From Desulfovibrio sp. Marseille-P6017 (GTDB lineage: Bacteria > Bacillota_A > Clostridia > Peptostreptococcales > Peptostreptococcaceae), in contig UWOR01000009.1 in assembly GCA_900604495.1 (NCBI GenBank), forward strand, positions 1 to 64,000: a stretch of DNA of 64,000 nt, read 5' to 3'. The translations under genes were made by a program, and so were the position numbers. Below are positions 54,711-62,535 of this stretch, one piece after another. Each line of letters begins with the position of its first letter. Position 1 is the stretch's first letter. Below the pieces are notes generated by a model, which ran no database searches, was not told the origin of the DNA, and saw nothing but the letters and a program-made list of their open reading frames with translations.

Positions 54711-56408
54711 ATGATAAAAGATTTTATAAAATATTATGAACCATACAAGAAGCTTTTTTTCTTAGATCTTTTAGCTGCATTTTTATTTTCAGCATGTAAT
54801 TTAGTTTATCCAATGATAACTAGAGATATTATGAATGATGTTGTACCCAATAAAGATTTAAGAATGTTAATTATATTTGGTATAATACTTGCAGTTATAT
54901 TTATTTTCAAGGCAATATTAAATCATTTTATGCAATACTGGGGGCATGTGGTTGGAGTTAGAATGCAAGGGGATATGAGAAATTATGTATTTACTCACTT
55001 ACAAAAGTTACCTAATTCTTATTTTGATAATAATAAGACAGGTGTTACTATGTCTAGAATAATTAATGACTTAATGGAAGTATCAGAGCTAGCCCATCAT
55101 GGACCAGAAGATTTATTTATATCAGGAGTTATGCTTATTGGTTCTTTCTTTATACTTTTAAATATAAATGTAGGGTTAACTATTATTATATTTGCAATAC
55201 TACCACTATTAGTGTGGTTCGCAATTGCACAGAGAAAAAGAATGAATAAAGCATTTATGGAAACAAGAGTAAAGACTGGGGATGTTAATGCTACTTTAGA
55301 AAATAGTATAGCAGGGATGAAAGTTACTAAGTCTTTTTGTAATGAGAAAGAAGAATTAAAGAAATTCAACAATAGTAATAGTATATTTAAGATTGCTAGA
55401 GAGTCTGCTTATAAAGTTATGGCAGATTATTTCTCAGGAATGAACTTATTTATGGATATACTTGAACTTATAGCATTAATAGCAGGAGGATATTTCGCTT
55501 ATATAGGAAAGATAACTCTTGGAGATTTTACAGCATATTTATTATATGTAAAGATGTTTATTGAACCGATAAAAAAGCTTATTAACTTTACAGAACAATA
55601 TCAAAGTGGTATGACAGGATTTGAAAGATTTATGGAAATTGTTAATGAAGAAACAGAAAAAGAAGCTGAAAATCCTATAGAGTTAAAAGATGTAAAAGGA
55701 GATATAAACATTGAAAATATATCTTTTACTTATGAAGATAAAAAAGAAGTATTAAAAGGATTAAATTTAAATATAGAAGCGGGAAAAACCGTAGCACTAG
55801 TTGGACCATCAGGTGGAGGAAAAACTACTTTATGTAGTTTAATACCAAGATTTTATGAATTTGAACAAGGTGATATAAAAATAGATGGAATAAGTGTTAA
55901 AGATGTAAGTTTAAAATCATTAAGAAAAAATATTGGAGTAGTTCAGCAAGATGTATTTTTATTTACGGGAACTATAAAAGATAATATTATTTGTGCTAAG
56001 CCAGAGGCCAATGAGGATGAGATTATAGAAGCTGCAAAAAAAGCTAGAATACATGAGTTTATTGAAAGTCTACCAGAAGGATACGATACTTATATAGGAG
56101 AAAGAGGTGTTAAATTATCTGGAGGGCAAAAGCAAAGAATTTCTATATCAAGGATATTCTTAAAGAATCCACCAATAATTATACTTGATGAAGCAACTTC
56201 AGCTCTTGATAATGTTACTGAAAGAGAAATTCAAGCATCTTTAGAAGAGTTAAGTAAAGATAGAACTAATTTAGTAGTAGCTCATAGATTATCTACTGTA
56301 AGAAATGCTGATGAAATTGTTGTTTTAACTAATAATGGAATTGCAGAAAGAGGAACTCATGAAGAATTAATAAATAAAGGTGGAGTTTATAGTAAACTTC
56401 ATAGATAA
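54711..56408 (+). CDS. ABC transporter, fused permease and ATP-binding protein
   Basis: 565-aa half-transporter: six transmembrane segments in residues about 18-300, then a nucleotide-binding domain with Walker A GPSGGGKTT near 365, signature LSGGQKQR, Walker B IIILDEATSALD and H-loop AHRLST. MsbA/LmrA/YknU-type exporter acting as a homodimer unless a partner exists elsewhere. RBS AGGAGG before ATG 54711. Monocistronic with terminator 56413-56448. Substrate unknown. Confidence 0.93.
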   Translation: MIKDFIKYYEPYKKLFFLDLLAAFLFSACNLVYPMITRDIMNDVVPNKDLRMLIIFGIILAVIFIFKAILNHFMQYWGHVVGVRMQGDMRNYVFTHLQKLPNSYFDNNKTGVTMSRIINDLMEVSELAHHGPEDLFISGVMLIGSFFILLNINVGLTIIIFAILPLLVWFAIAQRKRMNKAFMETRVKTGDVNATLENSIAGMKVTKSFCNEKEELKKFNNSNSIFKIARESAYKVMADYFSGMNLFMDILELIALIAGGYFAYIGKITLGDFTAYLLYVKMFIEPIKKLINFTEQYQSGMTGFERFMEIVNEETEKEAENPIELKDVKGDINIENISFTYEDKKEVLKGLNLNIEAGKTVALVGPSGGGKTTLCSLIPRFYEFEQGDIKIDGISVKDVSLKSLRKNIGVVQQDVFLFTGTIKDNIICAKPEANEDEIIEAAKKARIHEFIESLPEGYDTYIGERGVKLSGGQKQRISISRIFLKNPPIIILDEATSALDNVTEREIQASLEELSKDRTNLVVAHRLSTVRNADEIVVLTNNGIAERGTHEELINKGGVYSKLHR

Positions 56409-56412
56409 TTAT

Positions 56413-56448
56413 AATAAAGCTAGCAAAATTTGCTAGCTTTATTATTTG
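56413..56448 (+). terminator. Rho-independent terminator
   Basis: AATAAAGCTAGCAAA pairs with TTTGCTAGCTTTATT. Confidence 0.85.
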
Positions 56449-56560
56449 AAAGACTTAAAAATATATTTAAATTAGGATAGACTTTTGTTAAAAAATAATA
56501 TAAAGTTTAGGAATATTGATTTAGACTAAAGATATATCATAAAAATAAAGGAGGTGCTAG

Positions 56561-57313
56561 ATGTATATAGATTTCCATAATCATATAGATTTTTATAGTA
56601 AGGATAAAGTCAATGAAGTAATAAATATTATAAATAAAGAAAAAATAATAACTATAGCTTGTGCAATGGATGAAAAAAGTTATATAGAAAATATTGGATA
56701 CTCAAATAAAAGTGATTATATAATACCTATATTTGGTATACATCCTAGTAAAGTTAAAAATAATAAATTTAATTTTGATAAAATAGAAAATTATATAAAA
56801 TATGCCCCTTTGATCGGAGAAATAGGCCTTGATTTTTATTGGGTAGAAGAAAAAGAAACTTATTTAAATCAAATTGAGGTATTTGAGTATTTTTTACAAA
56901 CTGCTAAAAAATATAATAAATATATAAATGTACACACTAAGGGGGCAGAGGAATTAGTATTAGATTATATAAAAAAGTATGATGTGTCAGAACAAACTAT
57001 AATACATTGGTACTCAGGAGAAGAAAAAACTTTAGAAAAGTTAATAGATATAAAGTGTTTGTTTACTGGAAGTGTTGATTTAGGGTACAGCGATAAAACT
57101 AATGAGATAATAAAGAAAATTCCAATAAACCAATTATTAGCAGAAACTGATGGACCAACTGCATTACAGTGGGTAAATAATATTTATGGAATGCCAGATG
57201 AAATAAAGAAAGTATATAAAAAAATAAGTGATATTAAAAATGTTGAAGTTGAAGAATTTAAAGAGCACTGTAGCAAAATACTAAAAGAAATAACAAATTT
57301 TAACAAAAAGTAG
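56561..57313 (+). CDS. TatD-family metal-dependent hydrolase/DNase
   Basis: 250 aa. Metal ligands H6 and H8 in DFHNHID, Glu in GEIGLDFYW, His in NVHTKGA, His in TIIHWYSG, and Asp in AETDGP. Standard TatD-type phosphoesterase fold acting on DNA or RNA ends. RBS AAAGGAGGT before ATG 56561. Followed by the TPP riboswitch region without a clear terminator. Confidence 0.88.
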   Translation: MYIDFHNHIDFYSKDKVNEVINIINKEKIITIACAMDEKSYIENIGYSNKSDYIIPIFGIHPSKVKNNKFNFDKIENYIKYAPLIGEIGLDFYWVEEKETYLNQIEVFEYFLQTAKKYNKYINVHTKGAEELVLDYIKKYDVSEQTIIHWYSGEEKTLEKLIDIKCLFTGSVDLGYSDKTNEIIKKIPINQLLAETDGPTALQWVNNIYGMPDEIKKVYKKISDIKNVEVEEFKEHCSKILKEITNFNKK

Positions 57314-57363
57314 CGCAAGTTATTAAAGAATGATACAATTAATATAGAAAATAAAAAATACAT

Positions 57364-57440
57364 ACAGGGGAGCTAATTTGCTGAGAGGAGATTAAAATCT
57401 CGACCCTTAACCTGATTTGGGTAATGCCAACGTAGGTAGG
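57364..57440 (+). promoter_or_regulatory. TPP riboswitch (THI element)
   Basis: Classic landmarks in order: GGGGAGCT, GCTGAGAGGAG, GACCCTT, ACCTGATTTGGGTAATGCC, then CAACGTAGG. A T-tailed hairpin follows at 57487-57521, so thiamine pyrophosphate most likely causes early termination. It precedes the thiamine-binding protein and ABC transporter genes. Confidence 0.97.
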
Positions 57441-57486
57441 ATGTTAATTATAGTGATTAATAATATAAATTATTATATTTTATTAT

Positions 57487-57521
57487 AAAAAGTCTTATCT
57501 TAATGATAGGACTTTTTTTAT
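57487..57521 (+). terminator. Riboswitch expression-platform terminator
   Basis: AAAAAGTCTTATC pairs with GATAGGACTTTTT (loop TTAAT), followed by further T's, between the riboswitch and the first gene's RBS. Confidence 0.88.
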
Positions 57522-57545
57522 TAAAAATTAAAAGGAGGAAATAAA

Positions 57546-57842
57546 ATGGTAATAGCAGATATAGCAGTAGTACCTTTAAGACCTTATAGAGGAGAAGAAG
57601 AAATGTATAAGGTTGTAGATGCATGTATAGAATGCATAGAAGAAAGTGGATTAAAATATGAAGTTGGTGCAAATAGTACAACTATAGAGGGAGATTTTGA
57701 AGACATCTTTAAAATAATTCAAAAGGTACATAAGTTACCTTTTGAACTTGGGTGCGAAAGAGTTATAACTACTGTTAGGATAGACGAGAAAGCAGGAGGA
57801 ATAACAATTGAAGACAAGCTTAAAAATCATAGACAAAAGTAA
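57546..57842 (+). CDS. Thiamine-binding protein, YkoF/MTH1187 family
   Basis: 98 aa, a single MTH1187/YkoF-type ferredoxin-like domain (VIADIAVVPLRPYRG start, YEVGANSTTIEGDFEDIFKIIQKVH middle), which binds thiamine or its hydroxymethylpyrimidine part. RBS AAAGGAGGA before ATG. The last 35 nt overlap the permease gene. Controlled by the TPP riboswitch. Confidence 0.92.
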   Translation: MVIADIAVVPLRPYRGEEEMYKVVDACIECIEESGLKYEVGANSTTIEGDFEDIFKIIQKVHKLPFELGCERVITTVRIDEKAGGITIEDKLKNHRQK

Positions 57843-58572
57843 AAATTATATCTACCCAATATTAACATTTATAACAATATTAATTATTTGGCAATTAGTT
57901 GTTGAATACAAAGAGATACCTCAATACATACTGCCAACGCCAATAGATATTATTAACGTATTTATTAATGACTATCAAGTTTTATTTGCTAATATAAAAG
58001 TTACTTTATATGAATCTATATGTGGTTTCATTTTGGCTTTAGTTAGTGCAATGTTTTTAGGAGTAATTATGGACTTTGTAAGTATAATAAGAAAATGCTT
58101 ATACCCTATATTATTAGTTTCCCAAACTATTCCAACTATAACCATTGCACCACTTTTAATAATCTGGTTTGGATTTGATACTTTACCTAAAATATTAATG
58201 GTCAATTTAACTTGTTTCTTTCCAATACTTATAAACTTTGTAGATGGATTAGAAAATATAGATAAAGATTATCTAAATCTATTTGAAACTATGAAAAGTA
58301 CAAAATTAAAAACTTTTATTCATTTAAAACTTCCAATGTCTTTAGATAAATTATTTTCAGGAGTGAAAATATCAGCAACATACATGGTTGTATCAGCAAC
58401 TGTTGCAGAGTGGCTTGGAGGAACAGAAGGTTTAGGAGTATACATGGTAAGGTCAAAAAGTGCATATGCACTTGATAAGGTATTCGCATCAACAATTATA
58501 GTTGTAATACTTAGTTTAATATTCGTGGGAATAGTAGATATATTAAGAAAAGTAATAATAAGACATAAATAA
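57808..58572 (+). CDS. ABC transporter permease for a thiamine precursor (ThiX-like)
   Basis: 254 aa, six hydrophobic segments, BPD_transp_1/SsuC-type permease with the EAA-like loop ETMKSTKLKTFIHLKLPMSLDKLFSGVKIS. TTG start at 57808, with AGGAGGA (57794-57800) 7 nt upstream inside the preceding gene, hence an unusual 35-nt overlap. RBS GGAGGAG for the next gene follows its stop. Confidence 0.9.
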   Translation: MKTSLKIIDKSKNYIYPILTFITILIIWQLVVEYKEIPQYILPTPIDIINVFINDYQVLFANIKVTLYESICGFILALVSAMFLGVIMDFVSIIRKCLYPILLVSQTIPTITIAPLLIIWFGFDTLPKILMVNLTCFFPILINFVDGLENIDKDYLNLFETMKSTKLKTFIHLKLPMSLDKLFSGVKISATYMVVSATVAEWLGGTEGLGVYMVRSKSAYALDKVFASTIIVVILSLIFVGIVDILRKVIIRHK

Positions 58573-58587
58573 TCAGGAGGAGATAAG

Positions 58588-59592
58588 ATGAAATTAAAAA
58601 GAATGATGTCACTAGCTTTAATTAGTACATTAAGTTTAGGAGTACTTTCAGGTTGTACAAAAAATAAAGAAGCAAAAAGTGAAAATGAATTACAAGATGT
58701 TACGATGGTCTTAGACTGGACACCTAATACTAATCATACTGGATTATATGTAGCGTTGGAAAAAGGTTACTTTAAAGACGAAGGATTAAATGTAAAAATA
58801 GTTCAACCATCTGATGGTGGATCAGCTACTTTAGTTGCAACTGGAAAAGCGGATTTTGGGATTAGTTATCAAGAAGAAGTTACTTATGCTAAGACAAGTA
58901 AAGATCCATTACCAATAAAAGCAATAGCAACAGTTATACAACATAATACATCAGGGTTTGCATCTTTAAAGAGTAAAAATATAACTTCACCAAAAGACTT
59001 TGAAGGAAAAACTTATGGAGGATGGGGATCTCCATCAGAAGATGCAATACTTGATGCTGTTATGAAAAAAGAAAATGTAGACTTTTCTAAACTAAAAGTT
59101 TTAGATGTTGGAGAAGATGATTTCTTTACAGCAGTAAATAACAGTGTAGATATGATGTGGATATTTGAAGGTTGGACAGCAATAGAAGCTAAGCAAAAAG
59201 GTATAGATTTAAATTATATATCATTAAGAGATTTAGATGAAAGATTAGATTATTATACTCCAGTTATAATATCTAATGAAACTATATTAAGTGAAAATCC
59301 AGAACTAGCTAAAAAGTTTTTAAATGCTACATCAAAAGGATATAATTATGCTGTAGAAAATCCAGAAGAATCAGCAAAAATCTTAGTAAAGCATGCATCT
59401 GAAATAGATGAAACCTTAGCTATAGAAAGTCAAAAATTCTTAGCAAATGAATATATAAGTGATGCAAGTAGATGGGGAGAAATGAAGGATAGTGTATGGA
59501 ATAATTACACAGAATTTTTAAGAGAGTACAATTTAATAGAAAAGGATTTGAAAGCAAGTGATGCATATACCAATGAATTCTTACCAGAATAA
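58588..59592 (+). CDS. Thiamine-precursor ABC transporter substrate-binding lipoprotein (ThiY-like)
   Basis: 334 aa. Type II signal peptide with lipobox LSGC (Cys about residue 23), then an NMT1/THI5-like domain: [30 protein letters not shown] and [16 protein letters not shown]. It captures hydroxymethylpyrimidine-type precursors for salvage; the exact ligand is inferred. RBS AGGAGGAG. The gene overlaps the ATPase start. Confidence 0.94.
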   Translation: MKLKRMMSLALISTLSLGVLSGCTKNKEAKSENELQDVTMVLDWTPNTNHTGLYVALEKGYFKDEGLNVKIVQPSDGGSATLVATGKADFGISYQEEVTYAKTSKDPLPIKAIATVIQHNTSGFASLKSKNITSPKDFEGKTYGGWGSPSEDAILDAVMKKENVDFSKLKVLDVGEDDFFTAVNNSVDMMWIFEGWTAIEAKQKGIDLNYISLRDLDERLDYYTPVIISNETILSENPELAKKFLNATSKGYNYAVENPEESAKILVKHASEIDETLAIESQKFLANEYISDASRWGEMKDSVWNNYTEFLREYNLIEKDLKASDAYTNEFLPE

Positions 59593-60295
59593 CAAAGCAA
59601 AGCTAATATTAAAAAATGTAAGTAAGAGTTATGATAATTTATTAATATTAAAAAATATAAGCATAGATATAAAAGAAGGGGAATTGATTACTTTATTAGG
59701 TCCAAGTGGAAGTGGTAAAAGTACAATATTTAATATAATAACAGGTATTACTAAAATGGATAGTGGAGATATGCACATAGATGGTAAAATAAGTTATATG
59801 CAACAAAAGGATTTATTATTGCCATATAAGAACATTATTGACAATGTATCTATTCCCTTAATTATTAATAAGAATAAAAAAGGTCAGGCCAGAAATATAG
59901 TGAAACCTTATTTTAAAGAATTTGGTTTAGAAGGGTATGAGTTTAAGTTTCCCAGTGAATTATCTGGTGGAATGAAGCAAAGGGCTAACTTTTTAAGAAC
60001 TTTTATAAATAGTAAAGATTTAATGTTGTTAGATGAACCGTTTGGAGCACTTGATTCTATAACTAAGTCGAATATGCAAAAGTGGCTACTTAATGTTAGA
60101 AAAAAGTTTAACTCAACAATTATGCTTATAACTCATGATATAGAAGAAGCAATCACTTTATCTGATAGGATATACGTTATTTCTGAAAAGCCAGCAAGTA
60201 TTAAAGCTGAATTTATATTAAATAATAAAAATAAATATAAGTTTGGCAGTGATGATTATATAAAATTAAAAAAAGATATATTGAATTTACTTTAG
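59558..60295 (+). CDS. Thiamine-precursor ABC transporter ATP-binding protein (ThiZ-like)
   Basis: Up to 245 aa. Walker [10 protein letters not shown] near residue 49, signature LSGGMKQR, Walker [14 protein letters not shown]-loop THDIEEA. SsuB/TauB-type ATPase. Start is uncertain: GTG 59558, ATG 59561 and ATG 59573 are all in frame inside the end of the binding-protein gene and none has a clear RBS (AAAGGA lies 11 nt before 59558). Last gene of the riboswitch operon. Confidence 0.9.
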   Translation: MMHIPMNSYQNNKAKLILKNVSKSYDNLLILKNISIDIKEGELITLLGPSGSGKSTIFNIITGITKMDSGDMHIDGKISYMQQKDLLLPYKNIIDNVSIPLIINKNKKGQARNIVKPYFKEFGLEGYEFKFPSELSGGMKQRANFLRTFINSKDLMLLDEPFGALDSITKSNMQKWLLNVRKKFNSTIMLITHDIEEAITLSDRIYVISEKPASIKAEFILNNKNKYKFGSDDYIKLKKDILNLL

Positions 60296-60338
60296 AAAAT
60301 AGCTTAGATATATAGTTGTATATCTAAGCTATTTTTAT
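60296..60338 (+). terminator. Rho-independent terminator of the thiamine operon
   Basis: Stem AAAATAGCTTAGATATA with TATATCTAAGCTATTTTT. Confidence 0.9.
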
Positions 60339-60421
60339 TAAAAGAGTAATGTGAGAATATTAAAGTGTAAAAATGGATAAATTATACTTGTCAATATCAT
60401 TCAAAGTTTCAGGAGGCATTT

Positions 60422-60604
60422 ATGGACAATAATAAAAATAGAATGAAAGACAGACCAAAATCTAATGCAGAATTAAGAAAAATGTATTTCGAGCATGGCT
60501 CTGAAATCGGAGTAAAAGATGGCGAAAAAATAGGGGCAAGAAATTGCGGCACTAATAAAACTAAGAGTGAAAAACTATATCACAAAGTGAAAAAAGATGA
60601 TTAA
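60422..60604 (+). CDS. Small hydrophilic hypothetical protein
   Basis: 60 aa, highly charged, no hydrophobic segment: residues 10-30 RPKSNAELRKMYFEHGSEIG, then GEKIGARNCGTNK. RBS AGGAGGC before ATG and a terminator at 60614-60649 support a real gene. No family recognised; it could be a small spore or stress protein. Confidence 0.68.
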   Translation: MDNNKNRMKDRPKSNAELRKMYFEHGSEIGVKDGEKIGARNCGTNKTKSEKLYHKVKKDD

Positions 60605-60613
60605 TCAACCTAA

Positions 60614-60649
60614 ATAAGAAGTGGCAATATAGCTACTTCTTATTTTTTT
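60614..60649 (+). terminator. Rho-independent terminator
   Basis: AATAAGAAGTGGC pairs with GCTACTTCTTATT (one G-T pair), then T's. Confidence 0.82.
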
Positions 60650-60724
60650 ATAAAAGTATTTTTATTATATAATTGAAGTACTATAATGGAATTAAACAAG
60701 TACTTTAAATAAGGAGAAATTTAA

Positions 60725-61414
60725 ATGAATATAAATAATATAGAAAATACAATAGATTTAAGAAAGAAAATAATAGAAAAATCATCTGAATTATTTTTAA
60801 CTCAAGGGTATAATAAGACTACAGTTAGAAAGATAGCAGATGATTGTGGAATAGGAAGAGGACATCTATACTATTATTTTAAAAAGAAAGAAGATATACT
60901 ACTTTTTATATACAGAGATTTTTTAGAAAAAATATATGAGTATATAAATAATAATAATGATATTGGCAGTAATACTATGGTTAGATATGCAGTTAGTCAG
61001 TATTTATATACATATATAATAGTAAGTTCACATTCATTATTTAGAATATATATAGAAGCATCTAAGGTAGACGTAATAAGAAAAGAATATGTGAGTATAT
61101 TGATAGACTTATTTAATAAAAAAGGATTAAATAAAGAATTTGAATTTGATGAAGAAGATATATACTTAAGTATGACTATTGGATGTGCAGGAGAAAGTGA
61201 ACTTCTAAATAGGTATTATGAGAAAGATTGTAGTTTAACTTTAGATGATATAGTAAATAGTACAATAATGACTAGATTATTACTACTTAACATTGATTAT
61301 AATAAAATTAATAATATAATAGAAGAAGCTATAAAAATAATCAATAATTTAGACCTAGATAATATCAAAAGTATAAGTGAAATAAAAACATTTTGGTCTA
61401 AATATATACAGTAA
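60725..61414 (+). CDS. TetR-family transcriptional regulator
   Basis: 229 aa. N-terminal TetR helix-turn-helix (FLTQGYNKTTVRKIADDCGIGRGHLYYYFKKKEDIL, residues about 24-60) with an all-helical ligand domain. RBS AAGGAGA before ATG. The phosphoesterase gene begins 15 nt after its stop and is probably co-transcribed; a downstream MMPL transporter is another possible target. Confidence 0.9.
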   Translation: MNINNIENTIDLRKKIIEKSSELFLTQGYNKTTVRKIADDCGIGRGHLYYYFKKKEDILLFIYRDFLEKIYEYINNNNDIGSNTMVRYAVSQYLYTYIIVSSHSLFRIYIEASKVDVIRKEYVSILIDLFNKKGLNKEFEFDEEDIYLSMTIGCAGESELLNRYYEKDCSLTLDDIVNSTIMTRLLLLNIDYNKINNIIEEAIKIINNLDLDNIKSISEIKTFWSKYIQ

Positions 61415-61429
61415 AAGAGAGGTAAAAGT

Positions 61430-62302
61430 ATGATTAAAGAATTACTAATAGGAAGCTCCCTTCTATTAGGAGGATACACTTTTTTTAGATTTGAGAATAA
61501 ATCATTAGAGAAAGTGGAATATTTTATAGAAAATGAAAAAATTCCAAGGGAGTTTGATAACTTTAATATAGTTCAAATTAGTGATTTACATAATATGAAA
61601 TTTGGAGAGAATAATTGTAAGCTGTTACAATATGTAGACGAATTGTGTCCAGATATCATAGTAATAACAGGAGATTTAGTAGATGGAGAAAAATCAAATT
61701 TTAATGTTGCTCTTAATTTAATAGATGATCTATCTAAGAAGTATAAAGTATATCATATAATAGGAAATCATGAACAAAAGGCTTTAATAAAGAGGTATAG
61801 AGATAAGTATAAAGAGTATTTTAGTGAATTAGGTAAGAAAAATATTATAAATTTAAATAATGAACATATTGAGATAAATCGTGGAAATAGTAGCATAAAT
61901 TTATATGGATTAGTAGTTCCACTAAGTTGTTATAGATACTTATTTGAGAAAAAAGATAATATTAATATAGATAAAAAATATGTTGAAAAATTACTAGGAC
62001 CTATAAATAAAGGTAAGTATAATATATTATTAGCTCATACTCCTTTTTATTTTAATGAATACGCAAAATGGGGTGCAGATTTAATTCTAGCTGGGCATGT
62101 CCATGGAGGAATAATAAGGTTGCCTTTTTTAGGTGGATTGCTATCTCCAAATAGAGAATTTTTTCCTAAGTATGACTTAGGGAAATATGAGTATAATAAT
62201 TCAGAAATGGTATTAACTAAAGGACTAGGAGGTTCAAAAGTGTTAGTTAGAGTAAACTGTAGACCAGAGTTAGTCAAAATAATACTTAAGAGTAAAGAAT
62301 AA
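61430..62302 (+). CDS. Membrane-anchored metallophosphoesterase (YkuE/YaeI-like)
   Basis: 290 aa: an N-terminal hydrophobic anchor (LLIGSSLLLGGYTFF) and a calcineurin-like domain with ISDLHN, TGDLVDG, GNHE, LLAHTPF and AGHVHGG. It resembles YkuE/LpxH-like enzymes acting on membrane-associated phosphodiesters. RBS AGAGGT before ATG 61430. Confidence 0.88.
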   Translation: MIKELLIGSSLLLGGYTFFRFENKSLEKVEYFIENEKIPREFDNFNIVQISDLHNMKFGENNCKLLQYVDELCPDIIVITGDLVDGEKSNFNVALNLIDDLSKKYKVYHIIGNHEQKALIKRYRDKYKEYFSELGKKNIINLNNEHIEINRGNSSINLYGLVVPLSCYRYLFEKKDNINIDKKYVEKLLGPINKGKYNILLAHTPFYFNEYAKWGADLILAGHVHGGIIRLPFLGGLLSPNREFFPKYDLGKYEYNNSEMVLTKGLGGSKVLVRVNCRPELVKIILKSKE

Positions 62303-62389
62303 AAAGTTTATTAAATAATAAAATTAAATAATAAAATTTGAAAATAGAAATTGATAATAAAAGGATATAATGGTGAGTATATATAGAAT

Positions 62390-62432
62390 AGTAAAGCGAT
62401 GAATTAAGATAGAATTCATCGCTTTACTTTAT
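62390..62432 (+). terminator. Rho-independent terminator
   Basis: AGTAAAGCGATGAATT pairs with AATTCATCGCTTTACT around AAGATAG, then TTATT. Separates the phosphoesterase from the MMPL gene. The stretch 62303-62389 shows nothing else. Confidence 0.88.
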
Positions 62433-62505
62433 TATAGAATACATTTTATTAAATTTGTATAATGACATTAAGTTAGGGGTGAAATACAATGTATTTATAA
62501 ATTAC

Positions 62506-62519
62506 TTAGGCATGCCTAA
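62506..62519 (+). promoter_or_regulatory. DtxR/MntR-type palindromic operator candidate
   Basis: Perfect 14-bp palindrome TTAGGCATGCCTAA, whose half site TTAGGC/GCCTAA resembles DtxR-family metalloregulator boxes. It lies between a TATAAT at 62458-62463 and the RBS of the MMPL gene. Confidence 0.5.
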
Positions 62520-62535
62520 AATAGGAGGGAGAAAT

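Noticed and set aside
62489..62500. Three-codon leader peptide (Met-Tyr-Leu) after an AGGGGTG site
   Set aside because: Too short to distinguish from chance in AT-rich sequence.
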